A stretch of 14,368 bases of DNA from the NCBI GenBank assembly GCA_037968535.1, contig JBBKVT010000473.1, positions 1-14,368 on the forward strand, in the 5' to 3' direction. Under the pieces are notes generated by a model. The model saw nothing but the letters and a program-made list of their open reading frames with translations. It searched no databases and was not told where the DNA came from. Each line of letters begins with the position of its first letter. Position 1 is the first letter of the stretch. This document shows positions 1 to 7,347 of this stretch, piece after piece. A program made the translations under genes and the position numbers. Source of the DNA: JAHEAO01 sp037968535 (GTDB lineage: Bacteria > Pseudomonadota > Alphaproteobacteria > Rhodobacterales > Rhodobacteraceae).

Positions 1-1134
1 GTTGTTCCCAACCGCAAGCTTGCACCGTTTCTTATCGCCGAGACCAAACGTCTTGCCAAGGGTTACGGCTTGGTAGTGAATGCGGAGCCGGACGCCGAGG
101 TGCCCTCGGCGGACGACATTTACATCGGACGAGCAAAGCGCCTGGCGATCCCAAGCCCTGCACAAATGAGCAGGCCAACAACCAGTGCAGACACATACGC
201 CTATTTGTTGGCTTCAAAAGGCGTGGCGATTGCATCGCCGGGTGGATCTGTTGACGAAGGGTCGCTCGCGGCAAGTGTCGGCGACCTTGTTGCGGAAACC
301 TCATCCGATTGGCTTATGCCCGCTTCAGAATTCAACCTGCAATCCGCTACCGCAGGTATTGCAGTCTATGGCGCGGAGTTAAACGACGTAGGCATGCCGC
401 CGGGTATCACTGTTGAATTCTTGGGCGGCGTGACTGATCGACCGGCGTCGTCGCTGGTAGGCGTAGATCTGGGATTTGTCGGACCATCAAGTGCGGTTCT
501 AGCGTTCATCGACGGAAGTTGCGCTGTCGTGCCAGTGTTCCATCGCTTCGTGACACACGTTTTCGTTGGATCAGAAGGGGTCGAAAGCGTCAGCTTTGAA
601 CTGACACCTGAGGAATGGAGATTCGAGAGTGATCAGGATCTGCGTACTCGCCTCAGAGAGCTCCGCGTTCTGGTCAATGGTGCCACTGCCAACGGTGTAT
701 TCTTGATTGCAGGCTCGCCAGATGAACGCGAATCCAATGCTTCAGCGCTTGCCGACCGTATTCGAGTATTGAAAGGATTTGATCCGACGCTCGGCATCCT
801 TGCAGCCTATGCTTACTCTTATGCCAAATTGCCAGTAAAGGTAGATTCAGTTCGCTGGATTATGCGCGACGATCTTGGCATTCCAATCTTTGACACCGAA
901 CTATTGTCACTCAAGTCCCTTGCGGAACCCGAGGTGGTCGAGCAACTCGAAGGTGCAATTCCCTTTTGCCCGATGATCCGGTCGGGCTGGGAGCTATTGC
1001 GAGTCAAGGGTGTGGAACTGCCGGAACCGGTAGTGCTTGCCCAACCGTTCTTACGCGACAACTTGTGGACAAGTTTCGATCCGCCGGGCGCCGAGATCCT
1101 TTTTCAAGCAATCACCAATAATGAATTGAGGTGA
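1..1134 (+). CDS. Hypothetical protein, 5'-truncated by the window edge
   Basis: The reading frame is open from base 1 to the TGA at 1132-1134, giving 377 visible residues. The true start lies outside the window. A TTG at 70 is possible, but nothing marks it as a start and coding-like sequence continues upstream of it. I do not recognise the family. The protein looks soluble, with no long hydrophobic segment in the visible part. The middle (about residues 155-205) is rich in short beta-like stretches. The C-terminal 150 residues look alpha-helical, with a repeat-like FDPTLGILAAYAYSYA stretch followed by MRDDLGIPIFDTELL. The stop lies four bases before the ATG of the Tat-exported hydrolase at 1139, and the SD of that gene overlaps this stop, so the two are probably translationally coupled and act together. 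Base composition looks less GC-rich than in the 2.1-11.9 kb block. Confidence 0.75.
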   Translation, partial: VVPNRKLAPFLIAETKRLAKGYGLVVNAEPDAEVPSADDIYIGRAKRLAIPSPAQMSRPTTSADTYAYLLASKGVAIASPGGSVDEGSLAASVGDLVAETSSDWLMPASEFNLQSATAGIAVYGAELNDVGMPPGITVEFLGGVTDRPASSLVGVDLGFVGPSSAVLAFIDGSCAVVPVFHRFVTHVFVGSEGVESVSFELTPEEWRFESDQDLRTRLRELRVLVNGATANGVFLIAGSPDERESNASALADRIRVLKGFDPTLGILAAYAYSYAKLPVKVDSVRWIMRDDLGIPIFDTELLSLKSLAEPEVVEQLEGAIPFCPMIRSGWELLRVKGVELPEPVVLAQPFLRDNLWTSFDPPGAEILFQAITNNELR

Positions 1135-1138
1135 ATTG

Positions 1139-2095
1139 ATGAAATGCGAAATCGATCGGCGCGAAATACTCGCGCTATCGGGTGCCAGCCTTCTTGCCGG
1201 ACTTCGCCCGCAAATTGCCCAAGCTTCCATCCCGAAACATCTGGTTATGGTTCACGGGCGCGCGCAAGGCGAACGTGATCCGGATGTAATTCGCGATGAA
1301 TGGAGGGCCGCGCTGGAAGAGGGCGCACAGCTCGCCGACGTTAGCTTACCCCCGGATGTCAGGGTCTCGCTACCTTTTTATGGCGAACGACTGGACGAAC
1401 TGGTCGAAGCGTCCAAAGTCTCGACGGCGTCCAACATCACGGCGAAGGGCAACGAGACACAAGACGCCTATCTTCGATTTCAAGCCGAACTGGCCAATGA
1501 AATGCGCACCGACCTCGCTATCACTGACGATCAAGTCGACGCTCAATATGGTGACAACCAGCGCGAGAAGGGCCCGCTCAACTGGGAATGGGTGCAGGCC
1601 ATCATAAAGGCGATCGACGCACATTCAGATGGGATCACTGCGGGCGCGCTGGAGCTGTTTACCCGCGACGTATTTCTTTATCTCGAACTTGACCTCGTTC
1701 GAGAAGAAGTGGACCGCATGGTCAGTGAAGCGATTGATGACCAGCCAACGATTGTCATCGGTCATTCGTTGGGATCAGTGGTCAGCTATCAGGTTCTGCG
1801 GAACCGCCCAGATTTCGATGTGCCGACATTTGTAACGCTTGGCAGCCCGCTTGGGATTCAAGCAATCCGCAAACGCCTCGCGCCGATTGCATTTCCTGCT
1901 TCAGTTGGCTCTTGGTCGAATTATTATGATGAGCGGGATGTCGTCGCTTTGAACCCGCTCAATGACACCAACTTTCTTGTTGATCCCAAAATCGAAAACG
2001 TAAATTCCATTTCAAATAAGACGGACAACCGCCACGGCATTTCCGGCTATCTCAATGACCAAAGTGTCGCCAATGAAATATTGTCCGGATTCTAG
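1139..2095 (+). CDS. Tat-exported alpha/beta hydrolase (lipase/esterase-like)
   Basis: A 318-residue alpha/beta-hydrolase-fold protein, probably a serine esterase or lipase acting outside the cytoplasm. The N-terminus has twin arginines (DRREIL, R7-R8), a hydrophobic stretch and an AQA-S cleavage-like site near residue 29, consistent with a Tat signal peptide, although Ile replaces the usual Phe. The mature part begins with a beta strand and an oxyanion-type HG (HLVMVHG, about 34-40). The nucleophile elbow is GHSLGS with Ser210. Asp267 (in DERDVV) and His299 (in DNRHG) are placed to complete a triad. The middle (about 90-200) is a long helical insertion. I chose ATG 1139 over the in-frame TTG at 1136 because GAGGTGA at 1128-1134 sits four bases upstream. 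It is coupled to the preceding gene. The substrate is unknown, and the gene is complete at its 3' end. Confidence 0.85.
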   Translation: MKCEIDRREILALSGASLLAGLRPQIAQASIPKHLVMVHGRAQGERDPDVIRDEWRAALEEGAQLADVSLPPDVRVSLPFYGERLDELVEASKVSTASNITAKGNETQDAYLRFQAELANEMRTDLAITDDQVDAQYGDNQREKGPLNWEWVQAIIKAIDAHSDGITAGALELFTRDVFLYLELDLVREEVDRMVSEAIDDQPTIVIGHSLGSVVSYQVLRNRPDFDVPTFVTLGSPLGIQAIRKRLAPIAFPASVGSWSNYYDERDVVALNPLNDTNFLVDPKIENVNSISNKTDNRHGISGYLNDQSVANEILSGF

Positions 2096-2103
2096 AGGGG
2101 GGC

Positions 2104-2262
2104 TTAGAGCCCTTGCTCATGGCGCGGCGTGATATGGCGAAGGCAGTTGCCGGCCAACCCTCGGTGCAGTTTTACATTGTGTGCGTCGGAGATGCCGAAG
2201 ATGTCTTCAACGCCGTAGGTCTTGAGAAGCAAAGTCAGACATTCGCCAGTGCTGCAGCTCAT
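2104..2262 (-). pseudogene. Truncated TPP-dependent decarboxylase (N-terminal stump)
   Basis: The ATG at 2262-2260 overlaps the permease stop as ATGA, the usual arrangement of a coupled next gene. It opens a 52-codon frame ending at TAA 2106-2104. The peptide matches the start of TPP enzymes of the acetolactate synthase fold: a GECLTLLLKTYGVEDIFG segment, then HNV, LHRGLAG, and RHITPRHEQG with the conserved Glu that activates the thiazolium in this fold. Homologues are over 500 residues and continue AGFMADGYAR straight after HEQG. Here the match ends at HEQG and a stop follows one codon later. From memory it is closest to 5-guanidino-2-oxopentanoate decarboxylases. The usual FGIPG reads FGISD, a change at a conserved spot that suggests decay after inactivation. 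It cannot encode an active enzyme. Confidence 0.75.
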
Positions 2263-3068
2263 TTCGGCAGAGTTCCGGTCCGGCGCTGCAGAATGGTCTT
2301 GCCCAGAACGACCATCACGACAATGGCAATCAGGATTACCGAGATCGCAGCAATCGCGGGGTCGATATTGTCGCGCAATCCCATCCACATCAGACGCGGT
2401 AGGGTAACGGCCTTGACCGAGGTGATGAACAATGTGACCCCGATTTCCTCCCATGACAGCACGAAGGTCAAGACAAGGGCCGAGATCACGCCGAATCGGA
2501 TATTGGGCAGGATGACGTCGCGAATGCGCCGCGCCAAGCCCGCCCCCATGCCCTGAGCGGCAAGGTCGATCCGGCGATCCACCTGCACCAGCGCCACGGT
2601 GATCAGCACCACCGCATAGGGCGCGATCATCACGGAATGGGCCAGCGCGACGCCCGCCCAGGTATCGAACGCAATGAAGCTGTTGAATTTGCTGAGCGTG
2701 ATCAGAAAGAAGTACAGCGTCAGGGCCGAAACTACGGGCGGGGCGACCATGGGAAGAAGCGCGATGCCCATCCAGAGACCGACAAAACGCGGCTGCACGA
2801 TCCAGATGCCAAGGCTGAAGAGCAGCGCGAGGCCCGTGGCCAAAATCGAACTGATCAGGCCGACCCCGATGGAAAGGCCCAGCCCTTTGATCCATGCCGG
2901 GTTTTCCAGCAGGGCACGATAATGCCGCAGCGACCAGTCGCCTTCCGGCAGGGAAAGATAGCGGTTGGGCGTAAAGGACACCGGGATCACGGCGAAGAGG
3001 GGCATCAGGAGGAACACGGCAATTAGCGCGGCGATGCAGGCGGCAAGGCGTCCGGGACGGGTAATCAT
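2259..3068 (-). CDS. ABC transporter permease, PotC-like
   Basis: A 269-residue inner-membrane permease, the second of the two permeases of a spermidine/putrescine-type importer. It has about six hydrophobic segments (roughly residues 8-30, 64-90, 98-123, 138-160, 193-215, 238-257). The cytoplasmic EAA loop is visible as LAAQGMGAGLARRIRDVILP (about 169-188), which contacts the ATPase. Its ATG at 3068-3066 overlaps the TGA of the upstream permease (ATGA), so translation is coupled. Its own TGA overlaps the start of the broken TPP gene in the same way. The length is normal for the family and the gene appears intact. Confidence 0.93.
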   Translation of the reverse strand: MITRPGRLAACIAALIAVFLLMPLFAVIPVSFTPNRYLSLPEGDWSLRHYRALLENPAWIKGLGLSIGVGLISSILATGLALLFSLGIWIVQPRFVGLWMGIALLPMVAPPVVSALTLYFFLITLSKFNSFIAFDTWAGVALAHSVMIAPYAVVLITVALVQVDRRIDLAAQGMGAGLARRIRDVILPNIRFGVISALVLTFVLSWEEIGVTLFITSVKAVTLPRLMWMGLRDNIDPAIAAISVILIAIVVMVVLGKTILQRRTGTLPK

Positions 3069-3886
3069 CTTGGCCCCGCCGGACGAACCTGCCGCATCAA
3101 AAGGGCTAACAGCCCACCAACCCCCACCATCAGCACCACGCTGATCGCCGCCCCAAGGCCCCAGTTCGGGCTTTGGAATATGCGCAGGTAGATCAGTTCT
3201 GCGGCCATCACGCTGCGTCCTCCGCCCAGGATGGCAGGCGTGACAAAGAACCCCAGTGCAAAGACGAAGACCACAAGGCCCGCGCCAAGAATTCCCGCAG
3301 CTGTCATCGGCACGAAGACCTGTCCGAAAACCTGAGCCCGGCTTGCCCCCATGCCTCGGGCGGCCAAAATGATCCGTTCATCCACCGTGCGCATTGCCGA
3401 CGCCAGGGGAAAGGCGGCAAACGGGATCAGGAAATGCACCATACCCACCACGACGCCGAACTCGTTTCGCACCATTGTCAGTGGTTCGGACAAAATGCCA
3501 AGAGACTGCATCCAGGTGTTGAGGATGCCCTTCGTCGACAGAAGCGCTAGCCAGCCGAATGCCCGCGTCAGAACAGAAATCCAGAACGGGATCAGGATGC
3601 ATAGCTCTACCGCCAACCGCTGGGCTGGGGTGCCGCGCACCCACAAAAGCGTAATCATGTAAGCGGCCACGACCGCCACCAGCGTCACCACCACGCAGAT
3701 TCGGAACGTGCGCAGAAATACCGAAATCACCAAAGGATCGGTCAGTGCAGTGCGATACTGTCCAAGGCCGAGTTCAGGCAGCGTCACACTCCACTGAACG
3801 ATGCCGAGAAAGGGCACCAAGTATGCAAGCACCATAAACCCAAGCAAAGGCACCAGCAGCAACGCGGATCGGGGAAAACTGAGCAT
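3065..3886 (-). CDS. ABC transporter permease, PotB-like
   Basis: A 273-residue inner-membrane permease of a polyamine/opine-type ABC importer, pairing with the downstream permease. The N-terminal segment (about residues 8-32) is followed by a periplasmic stretch with the QYRTALTDP signature, typical of the PotB group. Further hydrophobic segments lie at about 62-83, 92-116, 142-163, 196-222 and 244-264. The EAA loop reads LAARGMGASRAQVFGQVFVP (about 174-193). The start is ATG 3886 with only a weak GAAAG-type ribosome site upstream. It follows the binding-protein gene after a 56-bp gap containing a strong stem-loop, and it overlaps the next permease by four bases. Confidence 0.93.
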   Translation of the reverse strand: MLSFPRSALLLVPLLGFMVLAYLVPFLGIVQWSVTLPELGLGQYRTALTDPLVISVFLRTFRICVVVTLVAVVAAYMITLLWVRGTPAQRLAVELCILIPFWISVLTRAFGWLALLSTKGILNTWMQSLGILSEPLTMVRNEFGVVVGMVHFLIPFAAFPLASAMRTVDERIILAARGMGASRAQVFGQVFVPMTAAGILGAGLVVFVFALGFFVTPAILGGGRSVMAAELIYLRIFQSPNWGLGAAISVVLMVGVGGLLALLMRQVRPAGPR

Positions 3887-3904
3887 GCCGGACTTTCAGA
3901 ACGG

Positions 3905-3935
3905 TCCGCCCCCTGGCGCGTGACCTGGGGGCGGA
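3905..3935 (-). promoter_or_regulatory. Intercistronic stem-loop between binding-protein and permease genes
   Basis: A perfect 9-bp inverted repeat, TCCGCCCCC (3905-3913) and GGGGGCGGA (3927-3935), extends past one T-T mismatch by two more G-C pairs, leaving a 7-nt loop. In the minus-strand transcript it lies just 3' of the binding-protein stop and 5' of the permease start. No U-run follows the stem on the minus strand, so it is not a standard intrinsic terminator. In ABC operons such hairpins often stabilise the upstream mRNA or partly stop transcription, giving more binding protein than permease; that role here is inferred. Confidence 0.6.
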
Positions 3936-3942
3936 GGATCAA

Positions 3943-5058
3943 TTATGCCGAGATGATCGCCAGATATGCGTCTAGCGCGGCCCCGTAATTTGCCTCATAC
4001 CACTCCATATCCAGCGGTATCTGCAGCGCGAAATTGGCCGGATCGACCGGATTGAACCTTGCGTCTTCGGCCGGAAGAAGCGAGTCGGCGGCGGGGTTCG
4101 CAGGGCCTTGTCCCAAAAGTTCGAACATCACCGCCTGGCGTGCCGGGTCCTGCGCCGAGGCGATGAACTTCATCGCGGCTTCGGCGCCTCCGGGATTGCC
4201 CTTGATCACAGCCATCGAGCCTGGTGAGATCAGACCCTGATCCCAGATGAAATCGATGTCGCCGCCCGAATCCGTCGCCAAAACCTTGGCGCGGGTCGAC
4301 CAAATCAGCGCCATCGAGGCATCGCCGTTCATCAGCAAAGCCTGGCTTTCGGCTCCGCCTCCCCAAAAGGACACGACATTTTCCTTGAACGCCGCCAGCT
4401 TCTTGTGAGCCCGCTCGATGTCCAAGGGGTAGAGCTCTGCTGGCTCCACGCCGTCGCCCAGCAGCAGCGCTTCCCACATGGCCGCACCCCATTTGTACAT
4501 TCCGCGTTTGCCAGGGAATTTTTCGATGTCGAAGAAATCCGCCATACTTTTCGGCGGGTTATCACCAAACTTCGTGGCATCGTAGGCTATGATATAGCTG
4601 AAAAAATAGCTCGACGCGGCATACTCCCAGCCAAATCCTTCGCGGGTCTTTGCCTTGTCCACGATGCTGTAGTCGATTGGCTCCATCATGCCTTTCTTGC
4701 CCAGCGTCTGGGCTGAGAACGGGTCGGCATCGACGATGTCCCAGGCGGGCTTGCCGCTTTCGAACTGGGCCTGTATCGCGCCTTCGCTGGGGCCGGACCC
4801 GTCTTGCAATACGGTAATTCCGGTTTCAGCGAGGAATGGCACGCCATAGGCAGTGTCATAGGCCGTGATTGCGTCGCCGCCCCAGTTGACAAAGACCAGC
4901 TCGCCGGACGCGGCTAAAACGGGTGTCCCGCGCAGGCTGACAGCGGTCGTGCCCATCAGCATGATCGCAAGTTGTGTGAAACGGCGGCGCGAGATGTCGC
5001 CTGCGCGGGCTTTGTCGGCAAGTAGCTCGATCTGGTCGGCTTCGAAGTTGGCGTTCAT
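3943..5058 (-). CDS. Tat-exported periplasmic binding protein, spermidine/putrescine type
   Basis: A 371-residue extracellular solute-binding protein of the PotD/PotF-like group, the substrate receptor of the importer. The N-terminus carries a Tat signal: SRRRFTQL at 23-30, a hydrophobic stretch, then VLAA-SG near residue 50. Export in folded form is therefore likely. The mature protein starts GELVFVNWGGD, the typical first strand and ligand-contacting loop of this group. The start ATG 5058 is supported by GGGAG seven bases upstream. The gene lies 60 bp downstream of the ATPase gene and is followed by the stem-loop at 3905-3935. The family binds cationic amines and related compounds. A guanidino ligand is an inference from the neighbouring hydrolases. 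Confidence 0.93.
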   Translation of the reverse strand: MNANFEADQIELLADKARAGDISRRRFTQLAIMLMGTTAVSLRGTPVLAASGELVFVNWGGDAITAYDTAYGVPFLAETGITVLQDGSGPSEGAIQAQFESGKPAWDIVDADPFSAQTLGKKGMMEPIDYSIVDKAKTREGFGWEYAASSYFFSYIIAYDATKFGDNPPKSMADFFDIEKFPGKRGMYKWGAAMWEALLLGDGVEPAELYPLDIERAHKKLAAFKENVVSFWGGGAESQALLMNGDASMALIWSTRAKVLATDSGGDIDFIWDQGLISPGSMAVIKGNPGGAEAAMKFIASAQDPARQAVMFELLGQGPANPAADSLLPAEDARFNPVDPANFALQIPLDMEWYEANYGAALDAYLAIISA

Positions 5059-5118
5059 GGTCAGTCTCCCTTTTTGTTGTCTTAAAACGATTGCCTGGAC
5101 GGGCCTGCGGTCAGCACG

Positions 5119-6186
5119 TCAAAGAAATATCCCCCGATCACTTGGCCAGGCTACCCAGACGAGGTCGCCGACGCCCAGACCCTGCGGAAGTTCTGCGGTC
5201 GGCATTGAAAGCGTCAGCGGCACGTCGCCGGGGGTCGTCAGTGAAATACGTGTTTCTGCCCCCAGATAGGTCAGATCGCGCAAAGTGGCGTTGATCGCGT
5301 TGCCGCTGGTGGGTTGGCTCATGCAAAGCGACATGTATTCGGGGCGCACGGCCAGCGACCGGCTTGGCGTGCCCTGACTGTTTGCGACGTGCAGGTTTTG
5401 CCCTTCGAAGGACAATTTCGCGCCAGTGGTCGTGGCGGACACGTCAGACAAAGGCAAGATATTGATATCGCCCAGAAACTCGGCAACAAAGCGGTTCGCG
5501 GGGCTTTCATAGATGTCCTTGGGCGCGGCAATCTGCTGCAAGATGCCCTGGTTGAAAATCGCCACCCGGCTCGATAGCGCCAAGGCTTCGGATTGGTCAT
5601 GCGTCACGAAGACGAAGGTGGTGCCCAGCTCGCGGTGTAGGCGGCGCACCTCGTCCTGCATCTGTCCACGGAGGTTCTTGTCCAGCGCCGAAAACGGCTC
5701 GTCCAGTAACAAGACCGGCGGATCATAGGCCAGTGCTCGCGCTAGGGCGACGCGCTGCTGTTGCCCGCCTGACAGGCCTGCGGGACGTTTGTGACCATGC
5801 CCGCTCAGGCCCACCATCTCGACCATCTCTGCCACGCGGCGCTGGATGTCATTGGTGTTGCGGCGCTGCACTTTCAGCGGGAAAGCGATGTTCTGTTCAG
5901 CTGTCATGTGCGGGAAAAGCGCATATCCCTGAAACACCATCCCGAAGCTACGCGATTCGGCGGGCGATGTCGTGACATCGACTGCGTCAAGCGTCAGCCT
6001 GCCGGTCGTCGGCGCCTCGAACCCTGCCATGATCATCAGAAATGTGGTCTTGCCCGAACCGGAGGGACCAAGCAGAGTCAGAAACTCGCCCCGACCCACG
6101 GTCATTGTGACGTCCTGAAGTGCGGTGAAGCGCCCGAAGTTCTTGCTGATGCCTTGTGCGCCGATTTCGGCGGCACGTCTGTTCAT
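5119..6186 (-). CDS. ABC transporter ATP-binding protein, PotA-like
   Basis: A 355-residue ATPase that energises the importer. Motifs from the chosen start: Walker A GPSGSGKTT (40-48), Q-loop FQGYALFPHMT with Gln86, signature LSGGQ (138-142), Walker B VLLLDEP (158-164), D-loop SALD and switch His196 (VTHDQSEA). The C-terminal 120 residues form the TOBE-like regulatory region usual in this group. The open frame reaches back to 6240, but GGGGG lies eight bases before the ATG at 6186 and only two before the in-frame ATG at 6192, so 6186 is preferred. The gene is downstream of the hydrolase at 6341, with a gap of about 150 bp in which I found no convincing promoter or terminator. Confidence 0.93.
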   Translation of the reverse strand: MNRRAAEIGAQGISKNFGRFTALQDVTMTVGRGEFLTLLGPSGSGKTTFLMIMAGFEAPTTGRLTLDAVDVTTSPAESRSFGMVFQGYALFPHMTAEQNIAFPLKVQRRNTNDIQRRVAEMVEMVGLSGHGHKRPAGLSGGQQQRVALARALAYDPPVLLLDEPFSALDKNLRGQMQDEVRRLHRELGTTFVFVTHDQSEALALSSRVAIFNQGILQQIAAPKDIYESPANRFVAEFLGDINILPLSDVSATTTGAKLSFEGQNLHVANSQGTPSRSLAVRPEYMSLCMSQPTSGNAINATLRDLTYLGAETRISLTTPGDVPLTLSMPTAELPQGLGVGDLVWVAWPSDRGIFL

Positions 6187-6340
6187 CTGCATTTCCCCCT
6201 TGTTTTCTGGCAGCCTACGATCGGCCACGTTCACTGACAATTGAATTAAGTTAGCCGCAACGGAAAATGAAATTGCTCAAGGCCCCGGCGTCGGTATCGG
6301 CCTGCATCCGCCCGATGGCCGGCGCCAGGCTTCGATGGCG

Positions 6341-7237
6341 TCAGGCATTTTCACGGTGAAGGGCCTGGCATAGGCAGTGTACGCCACCACCGCCCAGCGT
6401 GAACATCGACATATCCGGGTCATAGACCTCAAAGCCAAGTGCTCGCATCTTGGCGTTCAAATCCTTGGCACCGTTCATCGACAAGACCTTGCCATTACCA
6501 AGCGCCACCAAATTGACCCCTAAATTCTTTGCCTCACGGTAATCCACGTCGACAATCTCGATACCCCAGCCGCGAACCACCTCGACCAGCCAAGGTTCCA
6601 TGGCATCCATACAGGCTACCGCCAGCTTTTCTGCCAAAGGCACAATCAGCCCATCCATGTGCACAAACTCGCGGCTGATAGGTGCGACTACCGCCTCCCA
6701 GCCTTCGGCGCGAACAAAGGTCGCGATCTGCTCGGAACCTTCCCTTTCCGACCGTTCGCCACAGTAGCCGATAAGAACACGCCCTGGTTCGAGGATATTG
6801 AAATCTCCCCCCTCGAAATGGCCGGCCGTTGCGAATTTCCAGATCGGAATATCATGCGCCTGATAGAACTGGATTGCGGAGACATAGTCGGCGCGACGGC
6901 ATTTCAACTGCATATGACAGATTAGCGCGCCCCAGGGGGTCATCGCCGAAGAATCCCGCGCAAAAAAGTTGCGATGTAGCACTTCTTCGGCTGCCAGATA
7001 GTGGCACCTGACACCGTTTTCTTCATAGATCGAAACCATTTCTGCATGTTGCGCCATCGCCAACTGCAGGTCGAACTTCGCCCCAGTTTTGTCGGCATTT
7101 GCCAATGTGCGACCGATCAGCGGGCCGGCCTCGACCCAACGATAATACTCGGGCTTGCCAAGCAGTACATCCGTCAGCAGCCCATAGTCATTTTCAATAC
7201 CCCAACGTGTTGTGCTCGACAGCTCTGCGTGAATCAT
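6341..7237 (-). CDS. Guanidino-group hydrolase 1 (ADI/DDAH superfamily)
   Basis: A 298-residue enzyme of the guanidino-group-modifying (amidinotransferase/deiminase) superfamily, which attacks a guanidino or amidino carbon with a Cys thiolate. All expected catalytic residues are present: Asp95 in FARD, Glu142 and Asp145 in EGGDF, His193 and Asp195 in HMD, and Cys288 in GGGGVHC near the C-terminus. Database names for such proteins include dimethylarginine dimethylaminohydrolase and amidinotransferase; the substrate cannot be read from the motifs. The open frame extends to a TTG at 7270. ATG 7237 is preferred because AGAGG lies four bases upstream and the homology to its paralogue (10962-11891) begins soon after. 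It is the first gene of the transporter operon and diverges from a LysR gene, so it is probably under LysR control. Confidence 0.88.
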   Translation of the reverse strand: MIHAELSSTTRWGIENDYGLLTDVLLGKPEYYRWVEAGPLIGRTLANADKTGAKFDLQLAMAQHAEMVSIYEENGVRCHYLAAEEVLHRNFFARDSSAMTPWGALICHMQLKCRRADYVSAIQFYQAHDIPIWKFATAGHFEGGDFNILEPGRVLIGYCGERSEREGSEQIATFVRAEGWEAVVAPISREFVHMDGLIVPLAEKLAVACMDAMEPWLVEVVRGWGIEIVDVDYREAKNLGVNLVALGNGKVLSMNGAKDLNAKMRALGFEVYDPDMSMFTLGGGGVHCLCQALHRENA

Positions 7238-7252
7238 TTGGCCTCTGCATAG

Positions 7253-7285
7253 CGGTTTCAATTGCAGCAAGTGACGCAGAAACCG
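7253..7285. repeat. 7-bp inverted repeat in the leader of the transporter operon
   Basis: CGGTTTC (7253-7259) and GAAACCG (7279-7285) are perfect inverted arms separated by 19 bp, in the divergent region between hydrolase 1 and its LysR neighbour. They would lie inside the 5' leader of the minus-strand transcript if the promoter at 7313-7340 is used. This could be a second regulator site or a leader hairpin. The evidence is the symmetry alone. Confidence 0.3.
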
Positions 7286-7312
7286 TCATGAGGATAAATG
7301 ACAGTCAGCAGG

Positions 7313-7340
7313 ATTGTATTTGCATAAACATACAAGTAAA
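7313..7340 (-). promoter_or_regulatory. Predicted sigma-70 promoter overlapping a LysR-type operator
   Basis: On the minus strand, TTTACT (7340-7335) and TACAAT (7318-7313) are separated by 16 bp and resemble -35 and -10 boxes for the hydrolase/transporter operon, giving a leader of about 70 nt before ATG 7237. The same stretch holds a perfect inverted repeat, TTGTAT (7314-7319) and ATACAA (7330-7335), with 10 bp between the arms, which fits the T-N11-A style of LysR boxes. The symmetry lies across the promoter spacer and overlaps both boxes, so bound regulator should directly affect polymerase. Both are predictions from sequence. Confidence 0.5.
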
Positions 7341-7347
7341 TTTCGGA

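Noticed and set aside
2098..2114. Palindrome GGGCT-TAG-AGCCC as an intrinsic terminator
   Set aside because: The stem has only five strong pairs plus G-T wobbles, and there is no proper T-run on either strand. It is reported only as part of the junction.
2263..2895. Long minus-strand open frame upstream of the TPP fragment
   Set aside because: It is antisense-phase noise inside the permease gene: low-complexity Arg/Gly/Ala composition and no family features. Only the part from ATG 2262 to TAA 2104 is TPP-like.
6193..6340. Separate promoter for the ABC ATPase gene
   Set aside because: Candidate boxes such as TTGAGC and TAACTT are too far apart, and no pair reached a reasonable spacing and match.
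7099..7347. N-terminal extension of LysR 1 into hydrolase 1
   Set aside because: It would place about 80 residues before a helix-turn-helix that normally starts near residue 5-10, and it overlaps a real gene on the other strand.
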